Assembly (NCBI RefSeq): GCF_032854445.1
Contig: NC_088302.1
Span: 39,500,191 to 39,564,190 of the forward strand
Reading direction: 5' to 3'
From: Liolophura sinensis
Lineage: Eukaryota > Mollusca > Polyplacophora > Chitonida > Chitonidae
Length of the DNA stretch: 64,000 bases
Of this stretch, positions 52,801-64,000 are shown in pieces. A model generated the notes under the pieces. The model ran no database searches. It saw only the letters and a list, made by a program, of their open reading frames with translations, and was not told the DNA's origin. The position numbers and the translations under genes are program-made. Within the stretch, counting starts at the first letter, position 1. Each line of letters opens with the position of its first letter.

Positions 52801-55800
52801 TGTACGACGTTTGATTTTCTCCTGTCAGACTGTGTTACTCCAATGTACTGTAATGTTTGACAAACTCCAGATATAGCTGGAAGAGACCAAACTGATTCTA
52901 ACAGCTACACCAAGGCAGACAAAAACAAATTACAGAGACCTACAGAGTCCTGGATACTGCTTCCATTCAATCAGATGATGATCACAAGAGATTAAGTCTA
53001 GGCCGCTAAGGAAGTATGGCTAAAGAAAACTAGCATTTGCTACAAAATCTGATGAGTGGCTAAACGGACTGGCTAAAAAAAGATACTGACCCAGAGGAAG
53101 CCCTGAAGTCCTCAGTTCAATACATACAGCCTGCGGACGCGGACAGCCTGGGGTATGACATGAGCTACCCTAATTCCTCAATCTTTACACACATGACAAA
53201 GAAACACACATTTATATTTGGAATTTTGAAACAAGACTACACTGACTGGATTGGCCAATTTCAAGGCCTCACAAAAAGTATAATTTTATCTGTCTACACA
53301 GGATAATGCCTTCAGAATGTGCATGAATATACACCTTGCAAACATGTGAAGAGGTTGAAGAATTACAGTACTCCTGTACAGACCAGTTAAAAATTGTGGC
53401 ACATGTAGCTTTGTTAAAACTTTCTCCATGCAAAAAGCTGAATAGACATACCTTCCTACATCAATGCCATAGTCCCCTCTGATGGTGCCAGGGTCTGAGG
53501 CACGTGGGTTTGTAGCACCAATAAGCTTCCTGGAGGTCTCCACCACATCCAGACCTTCCCACACCTGCAAAAATATGAACATTCACTAAAACAGGTTTAA
53601 CCACAGGAGTTTATATCACCAAACTTCCTTCAGCCATGCTTACAGAAATACACAATGTACTAAATAGAGGGGACACACAAAAGTGATGTGAACTCCTAAG
53701 CTGAAAAATATGCCTGGACTTCTCGACATCTCTGCGACTCGCAAAGGCTGATATCATGCTTTTATACATTTTGCTGCCTACAAAATATTGGTCATTGTTG
53801 TGACACAACCTACATACCGCATCCTTTAATAGGCCAGGTCACACTTGTCCAAGTTTCACACCTCAAAAACCGTCCTCTTGTTACGTCATAGTCGGCGTAG
53901 TATAACAAGGGAGGTAAATCAGTGCAGGTCTATTGTCAGACTTTACTTGAAGCACACGCAACAGACTAAATAGCATCAAAATACTGTTTGAAACTTCATA
54001 CCATATGATAGCCACATCAGGCAACAATGCAAACTCTTGTATTTCCTGTTCTGATCATTTCAACCAAAACGGGGCAGGGAATTTAAGTTTGCTATGTAGG
54101 TCTTGCTCACATTAGTCAATCTGATGTGGACGTGGAAATAAAACATCTCTATAAAAAGTCTGATATCAAAGAGCACACTGCAGTTATCATGAAAATATTG
54201 TCACTTAATGATCAAGCACTGAAACAGTGGAACAAAAGACAGATTCCTCCATTCCTCTACTGTGGTAGGTAGTTACACACATTTTTTTTTTTTTTGTCAG
54301 CAATGCATGGTAGATTAGCCAACTGTATTCATGGAGAGAGTGGTGTTGAGAAGTTTTGTACAAGATGTGTACAGAAAGCCGGGGTGGTGAGAAGAGGTTT
54401 GCTTAGGCTAGTGGTAGTATTTACTGACAATATTACATTTGTACTTACCATGGGGACAACTGGACCAGATCCAATAAAGGTCACGAGGCCATCATAAAAG
54501 GGCCTGCCCTTATGCTCCTCGTAGTGTTTTTCCAAAAGACTCCTTGGTGCCTGGTCAAAACAGAGAAAAAAACAAGCTAAGCACTTGTGTACATGTAGGG
54601 AGTTATAGTGTAACCCAAAGAGCAACCTTAAAGGAGAAGAAAATACAAAAATGATGCCAAAATCAGGTGAAAGAGCATCAAAACTTATTTGCAAATATGA
54701 TCGTCAATATATTTTTTTTTTCAAGAGAAAAGGGTATTTGAAAATATTTTTGTATGGAGGGTATTTGAGACCAACTATTGGTATTTATCGTTGTTGCATA
54801 ATAATATTCTAAATTAAGGATGTGATGCCCATCTAATAAATTTATTTGAATGTAAATTTGTTGTTTATATCGAAACATATGCATGTAACCTAAATTATGA
54901 TAATATTTATGAACATATCAAAAATATAAATATGATCCAAATTGAGGTTTAATATATTTGTTACCTGCAAAGAACAAATTCTAGTGCAAAGATATTTATT
55001 CAACCCGTGTTACATCCTCATTTATGGCATTATTATACAAAGACTATAAATACCAAAAGGTGGTCCCAAATACCCACCATTCAAATAAGTCTTTCTCCTT
55101 AAGGAAAAATGAGAAAAAATATTGAAGACCACATTTAGAAATAACTTTTCGCACTCTTTAATCTGAATTTTATGTCATTTTTATGTTTTCTCCACCTTTA
55201 AGTGTATTCAGCCATGCAGATGACAAGACCTATATATAGTTTACATATCATTTTCACGGATATCCAATAACCATATTTAGCAGACTACATGTAGATACTC
55301 AAAAAACATCTAATTAACTGCCTGCTAAGAAACAAGTCTGAGCATTCGCTACAACCATGGCAAGAACAATGCAACATGATTTTCAGAATCAATCTTGTAT
55401 CCATAGTAACGCAGCTCACCTATACAGTGTTTCCAAAAAACGCTGCCGTGGTAAATTCAATTACTTGAATCAATGCTTAGCAATGACTTCACTGTCTGCT
55501 CACGACGAAACTAGATTGCAGTCTTTGAGTCACACAAAAATGACACTAATTAAGCAAGTGCACGGACACCAAATTAAACAAGAAGTCCACACTGTTTACC
55601 ATCAGTACTGTCTTCATTCATGCTGACCCTTCTCTAATTGCTTAGGGTTACCACATGCGGTCATTGTGCAGACAGAGTTTCTGTTTATCTTTTTTGCTAC
55701 CTTCCTCTCTCACAATTGGGTAGAAACCTTAAAATAATTGGAACTAAGACATGCGGATCAGGTCCTCTACACTTTTTTTTTTAAATCGAATTCAAAAATT

Positions 55801-57965
55801 TACAATGATGTAAATTTAAGACACAAGAGTTCCTACTTGTTTCAATATAAAACATTCAATGCACTGATACATCATAGATATACTAGTATATACATTCAAT
55901 GGATTTTATTCATCTGAAAAAACAAAAAATTGTCTAGCAAACACCACATGTGCATCTAATTAAGGCCTACTGGTAATGCAAGACTTAAGATTTTGTGTAT
56001 TATTTGTGCTTTTTATTGTTAGATAACTCTGACATGTCAATGTAGATAAGTGAGCACTTTGTAAAGTTGGAGAAAAAAGTTCCAACCTTTAATAGTTTAA
56101 CCAAACTACCTGGTTGCACACCCCACCCGCATCTAAAGCTCGATGCCAGAGACTCTACTTGTACAGATGAATTCCCTACCATGTGATCTTTTTCTTTGTT
56201 GTCGCTGGTTATATAATACCTTTCAGCCAGGTAAACACTCTCAAACCCCTTCCTAATCACAGTTTATTTTTCCGAAAAACAACATTCAGAATAGAGTTAT
56301 CTTGTGCAATGTGCTGGAACAACAACAGCATTAATCTGATCCGTTTTTACCACATAATCTGACCCATCCCCAAGGTTATGACACACGGGCCCGATCAGGT
56401 GATGATAAAAACCATGCAGCTAAATGAGCCAATTGCTGATTTTTGCCGATTGCTGGAGTTTAAAGTACTACAGGACATTAAAACTATTCTATCTGAAGGC
56501 AAGATACATACAGCTTACTTTTCCGAAAGAATTTCTTACCTAAAAGCTATATTTTTCATGGTTCATGTTAAAATCTTCTTCAGTCAGGGTGCTTATCTCA
56601 CCTGCATTAAATTCCCTTTGTTTTTACATCCAGTACTTTAGTCACAGTACCAAAAAGTGTGCTGATGGATGGCTCAGAGCAGCTATGACATTACTGCAAA
56701 CTAGGAATAATTTTGTATACCTGTTACCACTTTCTCAAAGTTACTTACTTCAAAAAAAGCTGTTTTTTTTTGTGTGTGTGTTTAGATAGTGGTACTGGAG
56801 TTGTTACAAGCAAAACTTTTTCTTAATGGAGTTAAATCCGGCGTCAAGGTTCCACCAAGCCTAGGTAGGTGAGCCTCACTTTCATATCATCAACCTCCCA
56901 ACTACAGGACATCGAAAAAGAGGACAGTCAACAAAGTTTAACCCAAATTACGCTTACAGAATGTGAATCTAAAGTGAAAAGAACTGCTAATTACGTGGTA
57001 AGTGCAATATTCTACATATGTGGACTATTGGTTTTTAATTCTGATCAGGTCATTATAACACATTTATAACCCACCTTTAGGGCCTAACTCAAAAATTGAA
57101 GCAACACATTAAGCCTGCTAACTTTGGGCCTAGAGAATTAAATGCTGTTTTACAAAGCAAGCTATGAGCAATGTCACACTGATGAATGTCCGAATTTTAA
57201 AATTGCACACTGCCTCCATCTAGATCGCCAAAATTTCCAGCAGCCCAATTTGGTTACTGATCGATTAAACTGTGGTGCTGCCTCATTGGAATGCCATGCC
57301 AAGGACACATGATGCCACATCCTGTCACAATTTATACAAATTACCGGTGTAGCTAGCGAATGTGTCAAATATTATCTGATGTTGAAGGATTTCAATTACA
57401 GTTCACTTTAAATCTCTCTTAATATAAAATTTTATACCACTGAAGTTTATCTGTTTTCTGGCTTCATAAATCTTGTATGGGACTGATTTCTTGCGATGAT
57501 TTGCAGTTGAAAGGCTTGTCTATGAGGCTATCAGTTTATATTCGAGATATTTAAAAAGTCAAGTTCGATAAACAGTGTTAAAATTTCACAAACTGAGAGT
57601 GCCTAGTCGAACAAGTAAGGTTAAAAAAATGGGAAAAAAGGCTTAAATTGGTCGCCGCAGAGGATTATCTCGTCAGTTTATTGTAAACTGTAATAGGCCT
57701 ACTCGCCTCCTTTAAATGCGCAAGACAAATATGTCGCCGACACACGTGGCTCGTTTCATACTACCGGCTTCAGTGGCATAATTTGTCATACCTTCATAAA
57801 TTTCATGGCCACCAATTTGTAGCCCTTCTTCTCCAGTCGGGTGATGATCTCGCCGACCAGTCCTCTCTCAACCCCGTCAGGTTTTACCATCAGAAAGGTA
57901 CGTTCCCGTTGGGCTGCCATTTCTTTAGAAAATGCTGAGAAGATTCCGAGAAGGGTAGCGACCAT
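49865..57965 (-). CDS. nucleoside diphosphate kinase
   Basis: Four exons in transcript order: 57965-57792, 54550-54449, 53564-53452, 49982-49865, all GT-AG with matching phases. From the conserved ATG at 57920 the protein is 153 aa, the usual group I length (NME1/NME2 type). It transfers the gamma phosphate between nucleoside tri- and diphosphates through a phosphohistidine. Landmarks: [16 protein letters not shown] near the N-terminus, [28 protein letters not shown], and NIIHGSD with the active-site His, which falls in the last exon; the C-terminus is EKWIYE. An in-frame upstream ATG at 57963-57965 in a strong context (CCGCCGCATGG) would add 15 residues ([15 protein letters not shown]). AATAAA on the minus strand at 49801-49806 lies about 60 bp past the stop and is the likely polyadenylation signal. 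Which paralogue this is cannot be decided here. Confidence 0.96.
50453..51954. mobile_element. 1.5-kb TIR element related to MITE family A
   Basis: The left end CAGTAAATGACCTAAAGTTT (then CGC) is matched by the inverted right end GCGAAACTTTAGGTCAATTA (then CTG). The TIR core is the same TAAATGACCTAAA-TTTCG motif that bounds the short family A MITEs. The interior has only short frames without transposase motifs. It lies in the last NDK intron. Confidence 0.7.
53171..53368. mobile_element. MITE family B, copy 3
   Basis: TAATTCCTCAATCTTTACAC at the left and GGTTGAAGAATTACAG at the right, inverted, with interior matches to 1500-1700 and 4111-4296 (TGGATTGGCCAATT, CACCTTGCAAACATGTGAA). It ends about 80 bp from NDK exon 3. 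Confidence 0.65.
54626..55202. mobile_element. long-hairpin MITE, copy 1
   Basis: The left end TTAAAGGAGAAGAAAATAC and right end GTTTTCTCCACCTTTAA are inverted, and the similarity continues inward across most of the element, so a single strand could fold into an imperfect hairpin. TTAA is present at both edges. The same element in the opposite orientation is at 58453-59016. It lies in NDK intron 1, beside exon 2. Confidence 0.8.
55203..57260. other. NDK intron 1, non-coding
   Basis: No exon is supported. Short open frames here lack splice context and family resemblance. Confidence 0.5.
57262..57345 (-). mobile_element. fragment of the second dispersed repeat family
   Basis: GGTGCTGCCTCATTGGAATG, CCATGCC, AAGGACACATGATGCCACAT: the inverted counterpart of the block at 29035-29100 and a relative of 59138-59210. 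Confidence 0.5.
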
Positions 57966-58317
57966 GCGGCGGCTCTCAAGCACGAAAGTAAGGCGAGGTG
58001 GAGTGACTGGACCGATAGGGCCTGAGGCTGGGAATGTGTGACGTCAAGTGACGTTGGTCTTGGCGAAGTTATCTCCCTTTAGGTCGCCTCTTCCAAGCCA
58101 TATGATGTTATCTGGTTTTAGAGATTTACACATCTTTGTGCTTAACAGGTCTCCTTTTCATATATTCTGTGTTGATGTTTTAACAGAATTGTTTTTCTGT
58201 TTGTAACATTTCTTTTTAACATGTAAATGGAAATCCTATTACAAATTATTATAAAATAATATGTGTAGTGTAGTGTGTGCCTATAAATTAACTTGAAGCC
58301 CCTCCAGCCGTAAATGG

Positions 58318-58452
58318 GAAGGTCTGTCAGCAACCTGCGGATGGTTGTGGGATTCTTCCGGTTTCCTCCTACCATAATGCTGGCCACCGTCGTATAAGTG
58401 AAATATTCTTGAGTATGGCGTAAAACACTAATCACATAAATAAATAAATAAA
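58318..58452 (+). mobile_element. truncated SINE upstream of the NDK start
   Basis: GGTCTGTCAGCAACCTGCGG to ACACTAATCACATAAATAAA. Its A-rich tail directly abuts the long-hairpin MITE at 58453. It sits about 350 bp upstream of the NDK start codon. Confidence 0.9.
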
Positions 58453-59016
58453 TTAAAGGTGGAGAAAACATAAAAAATACACAAAGTTCAGGTGATAGAA
58501 AGTGATAAATTACTTGTGAATGTAGTCTTCAATATTTTTTTTTTTTTCTTAAAAAAGAGATAAAGACACATGAAAATATTTTTTGTAAGGTTTGGACCAA
58601 CTGTTGGTACATGTATATATATGAGGACGTAACACATGTTCATTAAATATATTTGCACTGGAATATGGTCATTCCAGCTAACAAATGTATTCAGCCTGGA
58701 TTTTGATCATATTTACATTTTTAATATATTCATAAATACAATCCTAATTCAGATTAAATGCATGTGTTTTGATATAAACAATAAATTTACATTGAAATAA
58801 ATTTATTAGACGTGCATCACATCCTTATTTAGAACATTATTATGCAATGATGATATACACCAAGAGGTGGTCCTAAATACCCTCCACACCAAAATATTAT
58901 TTAATATCTTTTTATCCTGAAAGAAAAATTTGGAAAAAAAGACCACATTTGCTAATAAATTTCCATGCTCTTTAAACTCATATTGACACCATTTTCATAT
59001 TTTCTTCTCCTTTAAA
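58453..59016. mobile_element. long-hairpin MITE, copy 2
   Basis: The left end TTAAAGGTGGAGAAAACAT and right end TCTTCTCCTTTAA are inverted. Almost the whole 564 bp is self-complementary with mismatches, for example TTTGGACCAACTGTTGGTAC against the inverted CACCAAGAGGTGGTCCTAAA. It is in opposite orientation to 54626-55202. TTAA at both edges. Confidence 0.85.
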
Positions 59017-59137
59017 TTTAAGTCACTGACATTCACTTCAGTTGACCAGATAATTAATGTGGCTTTCACCATTGTTTATGGTTATTTCACAATAATATCT
59101 CCTTGAAGCAGGCCAGTCTCAATGCCAATGTATATCA

Positions 59138-59210
59138 AGTGCTGCATCACTGGAATGTCATCCTGAAGACACCTAGCTGCATGAGAGGACACCCTACCTA
59201 GTTACAGAAT
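59138..59210 (-). mobile_element. fragment of the second dispersed repeat family
   Basis: GTGCTGCATCACTGGAATGT followed by CATCCTGAAGACACCTAGC, related to 57262-57345. Related but unplaced sequence may extend to about 59300. Confidence 0.5.
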
Positions 59211-59684
59211 AGGGCCACCAAGCCTACCAGGCATGGCCTATATCCACATCCACACGCTGGGCACTAGGCCATGACAAGTAGTACCTACCAGGATTTTGGT
59301 GTCACATGACATTAGATTAATTCTCAGATCTCCTGCTTTCAACAGATTGCAGATAGGCCTAATATTAATTGATTATCACTGTGTGGTTGAATTCACTTAA
59401 TCTGTAAAAAATATTTGTGACATATGCCTTTTGCATGAAAATGTGTGATGGAATGTATAATAACTCACATGTGGGCTCATGACAAAAACTACATCTTGAG
59501 CACTGCATATGCAGGTCTGCCTACAGGTGTCACCAATCAGAATTGTGTACATGTAATAAAGACCCTTTAACTTCTCTTAAAATATATTCACTTAATGGGT
59601 ACTAACAACCTGCCTCTCATCTGTAACAAAACGGTCCAAAGCTGTGAACTTTTCTGTTATTTTCTTATGTCACAATAATCAGTA

Positions 59685-60301
59685 TATATCGGGTAGGCAT
59701 AAAAAATGGGCCGTATTTTGATGCTGCCTTGCTTCATTATCCTTTGTTCAAACCCTTTCAAACTTCATACATTCAAATGGCATGATTTTGTTAATATACT
59801 CACCAATTTTCAAGGTCATAGCTGGAGTAGTCTGTACACAAGGTTAAAATGAAAACATAGCCTCAAAAACGCACGTTCCGGTGACCCACATTGTATCACC
59901 TGTCAGGTGTCATGAGTAGAGCGCGCACTCTGTGTGACAAGCATCAATCAAGTGTTGTCTGAAAAAATTGTCTGACTCTAGTGTCAGAGAAACCCTTCCA
60001 CCAGATAGGAACAAGTTTTGCTGAATCAAGATGGTTTTCTCCTCAGCGGACAAGGAATTAATCACCTTTTCAAGTAATACAAGGTAGGACATCATTTTGA
60101 AATGTCCGGAACATGTGTTTTTGACTCTGTTTTGATTTTGGTACCATGAACAGAAATCTTAAAGGATAAAATTGAAATTTGGTCTGTATACTTAGGACAT
60201 AGTGGCTTTAGAGTGTTTAAATTTTTAAAAGCTGACGTATGAGGGTTTCGGAGATATTGAGTGTCAAAGTACTGCCCATTTTTTTATGCCCACCCGATAT
60301 A
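59685..60301. mobile_element. 617-bp TIR element with a small internal frame
   Basis: The left end TATATCGGGTAGGCATAAAA and the inverted right end TATGCCCACCCGATATA match over about 29 bp with one or two differences, and weaker complementarity extends to about 45 bp. The interior contains a 61-codon minus-strand frame (59910-60095, MMSYLVLLEKVINSLSAEEK and onward) of natural-looking composition but unknown family. No transposase motif is recognised. Confidence 0.75.
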
Positions 60302-60814
60302 TGTGCTCATAAATCGCATATGAAGTACCGGTACACAAGCACTGTTACGTCACAGAAGAAAACGATGTGTTCTACTGTGATATGGACCTTCTGAGCAGCT
60401 CGAGCTAGAGGCTTCCAATGGCTTCATTTGATTAACGGTTTCTTCTTCACTTTATACTTACATTTGCAGGCCTTCTTCATTTGTCCGGTTTCAGCATGCT
60501 TTTACATTAGGGCGATGGAAAAACGATGTGTCTTGCCAAGTAACTCACACGCCTATGCATACCATGTACATAAGCATTTCCATAACATTTCCCACATATA
60601 ATGTGCAGCCGTGTGTCAGTTTGGTGGGAGGCAAGATTTAGTGTTTGATTACTGTGGGTGCAATATACCTCAACAAGGCTACAGTAACTGTATTTCACAA
60701 CAGTCTTTGCTTGTTGAGTGAGCCAATGTTGTCTTATCCTATTATACTGCGCTCTCACTATAGGGCTCATGCAATCAGGTCTGCCACCTTTTTAAAGGAG
60801 CTATTTATTGTAGC

Positions 60815-60938
60815 TAAATGACCTAATGAAATTCATTTTTTCAGTAGGAAATCGTCCAACCTTCCAAACAAACCTCAAAACACCTTTCTAAAATCAGCAG
60901 AACTCAGCAGTTGTCATGGACAAAATTTTAGGTCACTT
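60815..60938. mobile_element. MITE family A, copy 4 (inverted)
   Basis: TAAATGACCTAATGAAATTC at the left and CAAAATTTTAGGTCACTT at the right. The interior matches family A in reverse orientation (CACCTTTCTAAAATCAGCAG). Confidence 0.7.
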
Positions 60939-61407
60939 CGAGTGTTTCCGTACAGGATCAGAGACTGTCCTACAAAACTAACACGGGACGTGCAGGCCAA
61001 GAGCTTTAATATAATCCTGACGCAATTATTGCATAACCAATCTGTGAACTCACTTCATGCGATCCCTAGGTTGAGATGACAGAACAGAAGACATGGCTAA
61101 TTTGAGGTCTATCTTTGTACATGGCAGTTGGAAAGTTGAAGCAAAACTATTGTCAGAACTGCATTTTCTTATTCAGTTGTTTGATTGGTTTTGGCAAATT
61201 TCATTTATGGCAGGAGTAAACGAAATGTTTGTCAACTACCCAGTGCCAAGCTCTTGACAAACATCCTCAAATTTGGTAAAATTTACATTTTGCAACAACC
61301 AAATCATTAAATAAAATAATTCTGTTAAACAGAATCTTTATTTTAGGATAAATACTATATTTGTATATACTCGCCCATGTTAAATTGCTTCATTTGAGGA
61401 CATGTTG

Positions 61408-61490
61408 CTCAGTTGTTCCAATGTTTTTAACCGTTTTTTATCATAAATTTATAATTAAAGCGTTAAACTCGTTGAAACAACTGAGCACTC
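61408..61490. repeat. short perfect-stem hairpin
   Basis: TGCTCAGTTGTTCCAA and its inverted partner TTGAAACAACTGAGCA, with TTTTTAACCG / CGTTAAAC inside, enclose an AT-rich loop. It may be a very small MITE or decayed element ends. Confidence 0.5.
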
Positions 61491-62132
61491 AAAGCTGAAA
61501 TTTCTCCTTAGTCTTTGACACCCATTACATAAAGTTCATACCAAACATGCAAGAACAATAAATGAAAACAAAATTTAACAATTAAAGAAAATAGCCATTT
61601 ATTTACAGAAATATGAAGACCTGATCGTAAAGTAGATAGAAAAAAATGAAAATATTTTGACATCTTTTTTTTACGACTCTTCTGATGAAAAATACTGAAA
61701 AGATTTAATATCTCAGCATGCACAACATTTTCTAGCAGTACATATAAATTTGGTGAGTTCATAAAAGTGTACATTTATATGCAAGTGAGATTACATAAAA
61801 ATACATGTAGTTCAAATAGATTCATCAGTTGTGTTGTTCTGATAATTCTACTAAATATTTCTGTACATTTTACTTGTATTTCACATCATATTCAAGAATA
61901 ATTATTCACCTCATCAAGGCTGGATACAGAAAGAGAAGAGTCAAAGCAAATGGGAAAATGCCTGATCCGTCCTTTTGTACTTGATGGAAGTAAAATTTGA
62001 AAGCCAGGGTACAGCCAGGAGGAGGTTTGGGGGGAGTTAGGAGAGGGGGGCTTGAGAAGGGGAGGAGGGGGGGGGGTTCTAATCAGATGAATGGATTTAT
62101 ACACATGAAAACTATTTTTCAATGAAAATTAC

Positions 62133-62265
62133 CTTCTTACTCTGAACAATAAAAGTATTACACAGTTTACTGTACACTTTATCAAGCTAACAAAACCTTC
62201 CTGCACTGGCGCCTTTATCAACACTTCACAAATCTGAACCAGAAGCTCCTCTGGATGTTTATCCA
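62133..62265 (-). CDS. weak candidate exon, unknown gene
   Basis: On the minus strand an acceptor-like AAAAAG precedes DKHPEELLVQICEVLIKAPV and a further stretch ending near a GTAAGA donor. The peptide is amphipathic and natural-looking but belongs to no family I recognise, and no companion exon is clear. Low confidence. Confidence 0.2.
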
Positions 62266-63688
62266 CCTTTTTGTGCAAAATACAGAAAATGTAACAACAA
62301 ATGTAACAAAACATGTAACAAACAAATCTGTAAAAATGATGAGAAAATGTAAAATCTAATGCTTACATGTTCAAAATATAACCAGACTATGTCAACAATA
62401 AAGAAAATGTGTGATCCAAATTGTGAAGCTCTAGAGTAAATTGTAAATAATTCTAGAGTTGACACAAGTACACTGTTTGATTGTAACAAAGCCACAATCA
62501 CAGCCGCACATTGTGAGTGCATCTTGTTAACCAAGATGCGCTCTTGCAAAAGTGAAATCAACATACACTCACAAAGGGGCATAAAAAATTGAATAAAACA
62601 CAGAGAGCAAAACAACAGGGTAAAGTAAATCACAAGATTTAAGTATAAAGTACATTTTATTTTGCATATACACATGAATAATGCAGTGTACTGTATAATG
62701 TATTAAAAGTAGTGCCCATTGGATATATATACATATATATATACACACATATACATACACATGTAATAGAAACTCTATAATGTAAATGAAGAGAAGATTT
62801 TAAAATACAAATGTAAAATGTAGAATCTGCCACAAGGTAATAGTTCACCTGTATGAGGAGGAATGGACAGAACGACAACTGGCAGTGTCGTCAGTAGTGA
62901 TCAGTCTTTATCTACAAAATGACAATACTTTAAAGTATACAGTTATATTTATCAAACAAGTATAAAAGATCTGCTCAACAATTTAGAGGTAAAACTTTTG
63001 AATAAAGCCCCCTGATTGATTCTGTCCAAAAAACGAATCAACATTAGAAAAATCAGCACCAGTTGGAAAACTAAGGTAAAGGGAATAAGTGAGGCACAAC
63101 GCTGTTATTGGATATTGAACCGTCGTTCATCCATGGCAGAGATGATTCAACAATCATCATGCGAGAATATCTGCCCTCAAACAACAGCCAACAGCCACCA
63201 GCCACTTGCTAAGACTGCTTTTCATGCACCGTTGCATTCACTGGCCATGACCAGGGAATGTTGAATTTGTTTCGACTTAATCATCTCTTGGAGCCTGCGG
63301 GGACCGCTGGTGGAGGGTTGTCAGCCCCTCACCAGCCCTGTGAGAACCAAATATCTTCACCTTCCACTTTTAAGCCTGAGTTTCATACAGCCGGTAGATG
63401 AGCACTGGTAACTGGTTGTCAAGCCAACCTGGGACTGCGATTCGATTGTTCTCATGAAATTGGATTCACAGGTGGTGCTTGGAAAAGTTGAATTTATTTC
63501 AACTTTACTGGTGTTCATGTCTGGTAACCATGTTTCCAGATCACATGCAGAGACACTGGTAGCCCTCACCAGCTGTACAAGAGCCAGGCTTTAGCACTAC
63601 TTCCCACTCTGGAGTAACAGTTCTTGAAAATATCAATATTATATGTAGTCCATATAATAAGGTACAAGAGCCTATCCACGTAGACACA

Positions 63689-63893
63689 CTACACATCAGT
63701 TTCAGCCTTTGGCGTATAATGATAGTCAACATTGTTCACGTTGATGTAAGTGTTGCTAATGTTTGTCCGTACACGTCCCTGCTGTATGTTTTGCTCCAAA
63801 ACGGCCACCATCTCTCGTATCTGTGATGTCAGCTCCTCAAACTTGGGTCTACTTTCTGGTTCAGTCGTCCAACAGTTCAACATTATTTGGTAT
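63689..63893 (-). CDS. tyrosine kinase C-terminal exon, probably a receptor kinase (partial)
   Basis: After an acceptor (TTTCTTTCAG) the frame reads YQIMLNCWTTEPESRPKFEE, the final helices of a tyrosine kinase domain with its invariant CW...RP...F motif, then a tail of about 40 residues ending at TAG 63689-63691. The tail contains NTYINVN, whose Y-x-N pattern fits a GRB2 SH2 docking site, and a DYHYTP segment. The rest of the gene lies beyond the right edge, so the receptor family cannot be named. AATAAA on the minus strand at about 63493-63498 lies some 190 bp past the stop. Confidence 0.8.
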
Positions 63894-64000
63894 CTGAAAG
63901 AAAAAAAGAACTCACTCATTAAGACACATGATTTCCCTTTTCCACATCAACGAGACTATTAAGCCAGGCTAAACTCCATACAACTCTTGCTCTAGTGTAA

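Noticed and set aside
62569-62878. Minus-strand frames with VCICVYIYMYIY-like sequence
   Set aside because: Derived from (TATA/CATA)n simple sequence; an upstream acceptor-like CATACAG exists but no donor or homology supports an exon.

Overview
This is AT-rich animal nuclear DNA: genes split by GT-AG introns, long intergenic spaces, tRNA-derived SINEs, MITE-like inverted-repeat elements and many minisatellites. The protein families are metazoan. The recurrent SINE (tail motif GTGTTTTACGCCGTACTCAAG) is of a kind I associate with bivalve and other lophotrochozoan genomes, so a mollusc or near relative is my best guess; this is inference.

Layout. (1) 0-15.9 kb: mostly non-coding, with a candidate minus-strand terminal exon at 383-609, a weaker candidate exon at 8873-9036, MITEs, and a 29-bp satellite at 4.97-6.35 kb. 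(2) 15.9-20.2 kb, minus: an ANKRD10-like ankyrin gene with two tandem homologous ankyrin exons 63 bp apart. (3) 20.2-23.3 kb: spacer between divergent genes, holding a long inverted repeat with arms of about 205 bp. (4) 23.3-45.0 kb, plus: a complete SNX25-like sorting nexin, 22 coding exons that join in frame to 951 codons (two N-terminal membrane segments, PXA, RGS, PX, nexin C). (5) 46-49.3 kb: a 66-bp minisatellite, a BED-like zinc-finger exon (plus), and a decayed RecQ-like helicase fragment (minus). (6) 49.9-58.0 kb, minus: a complete four-exon nucleoside diphosphate kinase (153 aa from the conserved Met), whose introns hold several TIR elements. (7) 58-63.6 kb: SINE, long-hairpin MITE, a 617-bp TIR element, and no convincing gene. 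(8) 63.7-63.9 kb, minus: the last exon of a tyrosine kinase, probably a receptor, running off the right edge.

The most unusual feature is in SNX25. Four separate exon-intron junctions have been amplified into tandem arrays in which every unit carries a copy of the splice site and adjacent exon sequence: donor arrays after exons 5, 14 and 20, and an acceptor array before exon 9. The real junction therefore competes with about 8 to 23 near-identical decoys at each place. In three of the four arrays decoy use leads quickly to a stop codon; in the fourth every frame stays open. Repeated birth of splice-junction minisatellites in one gene is what I would look at first. The genes share no evident pathway; they are ordinary neighbours on a chromosome.
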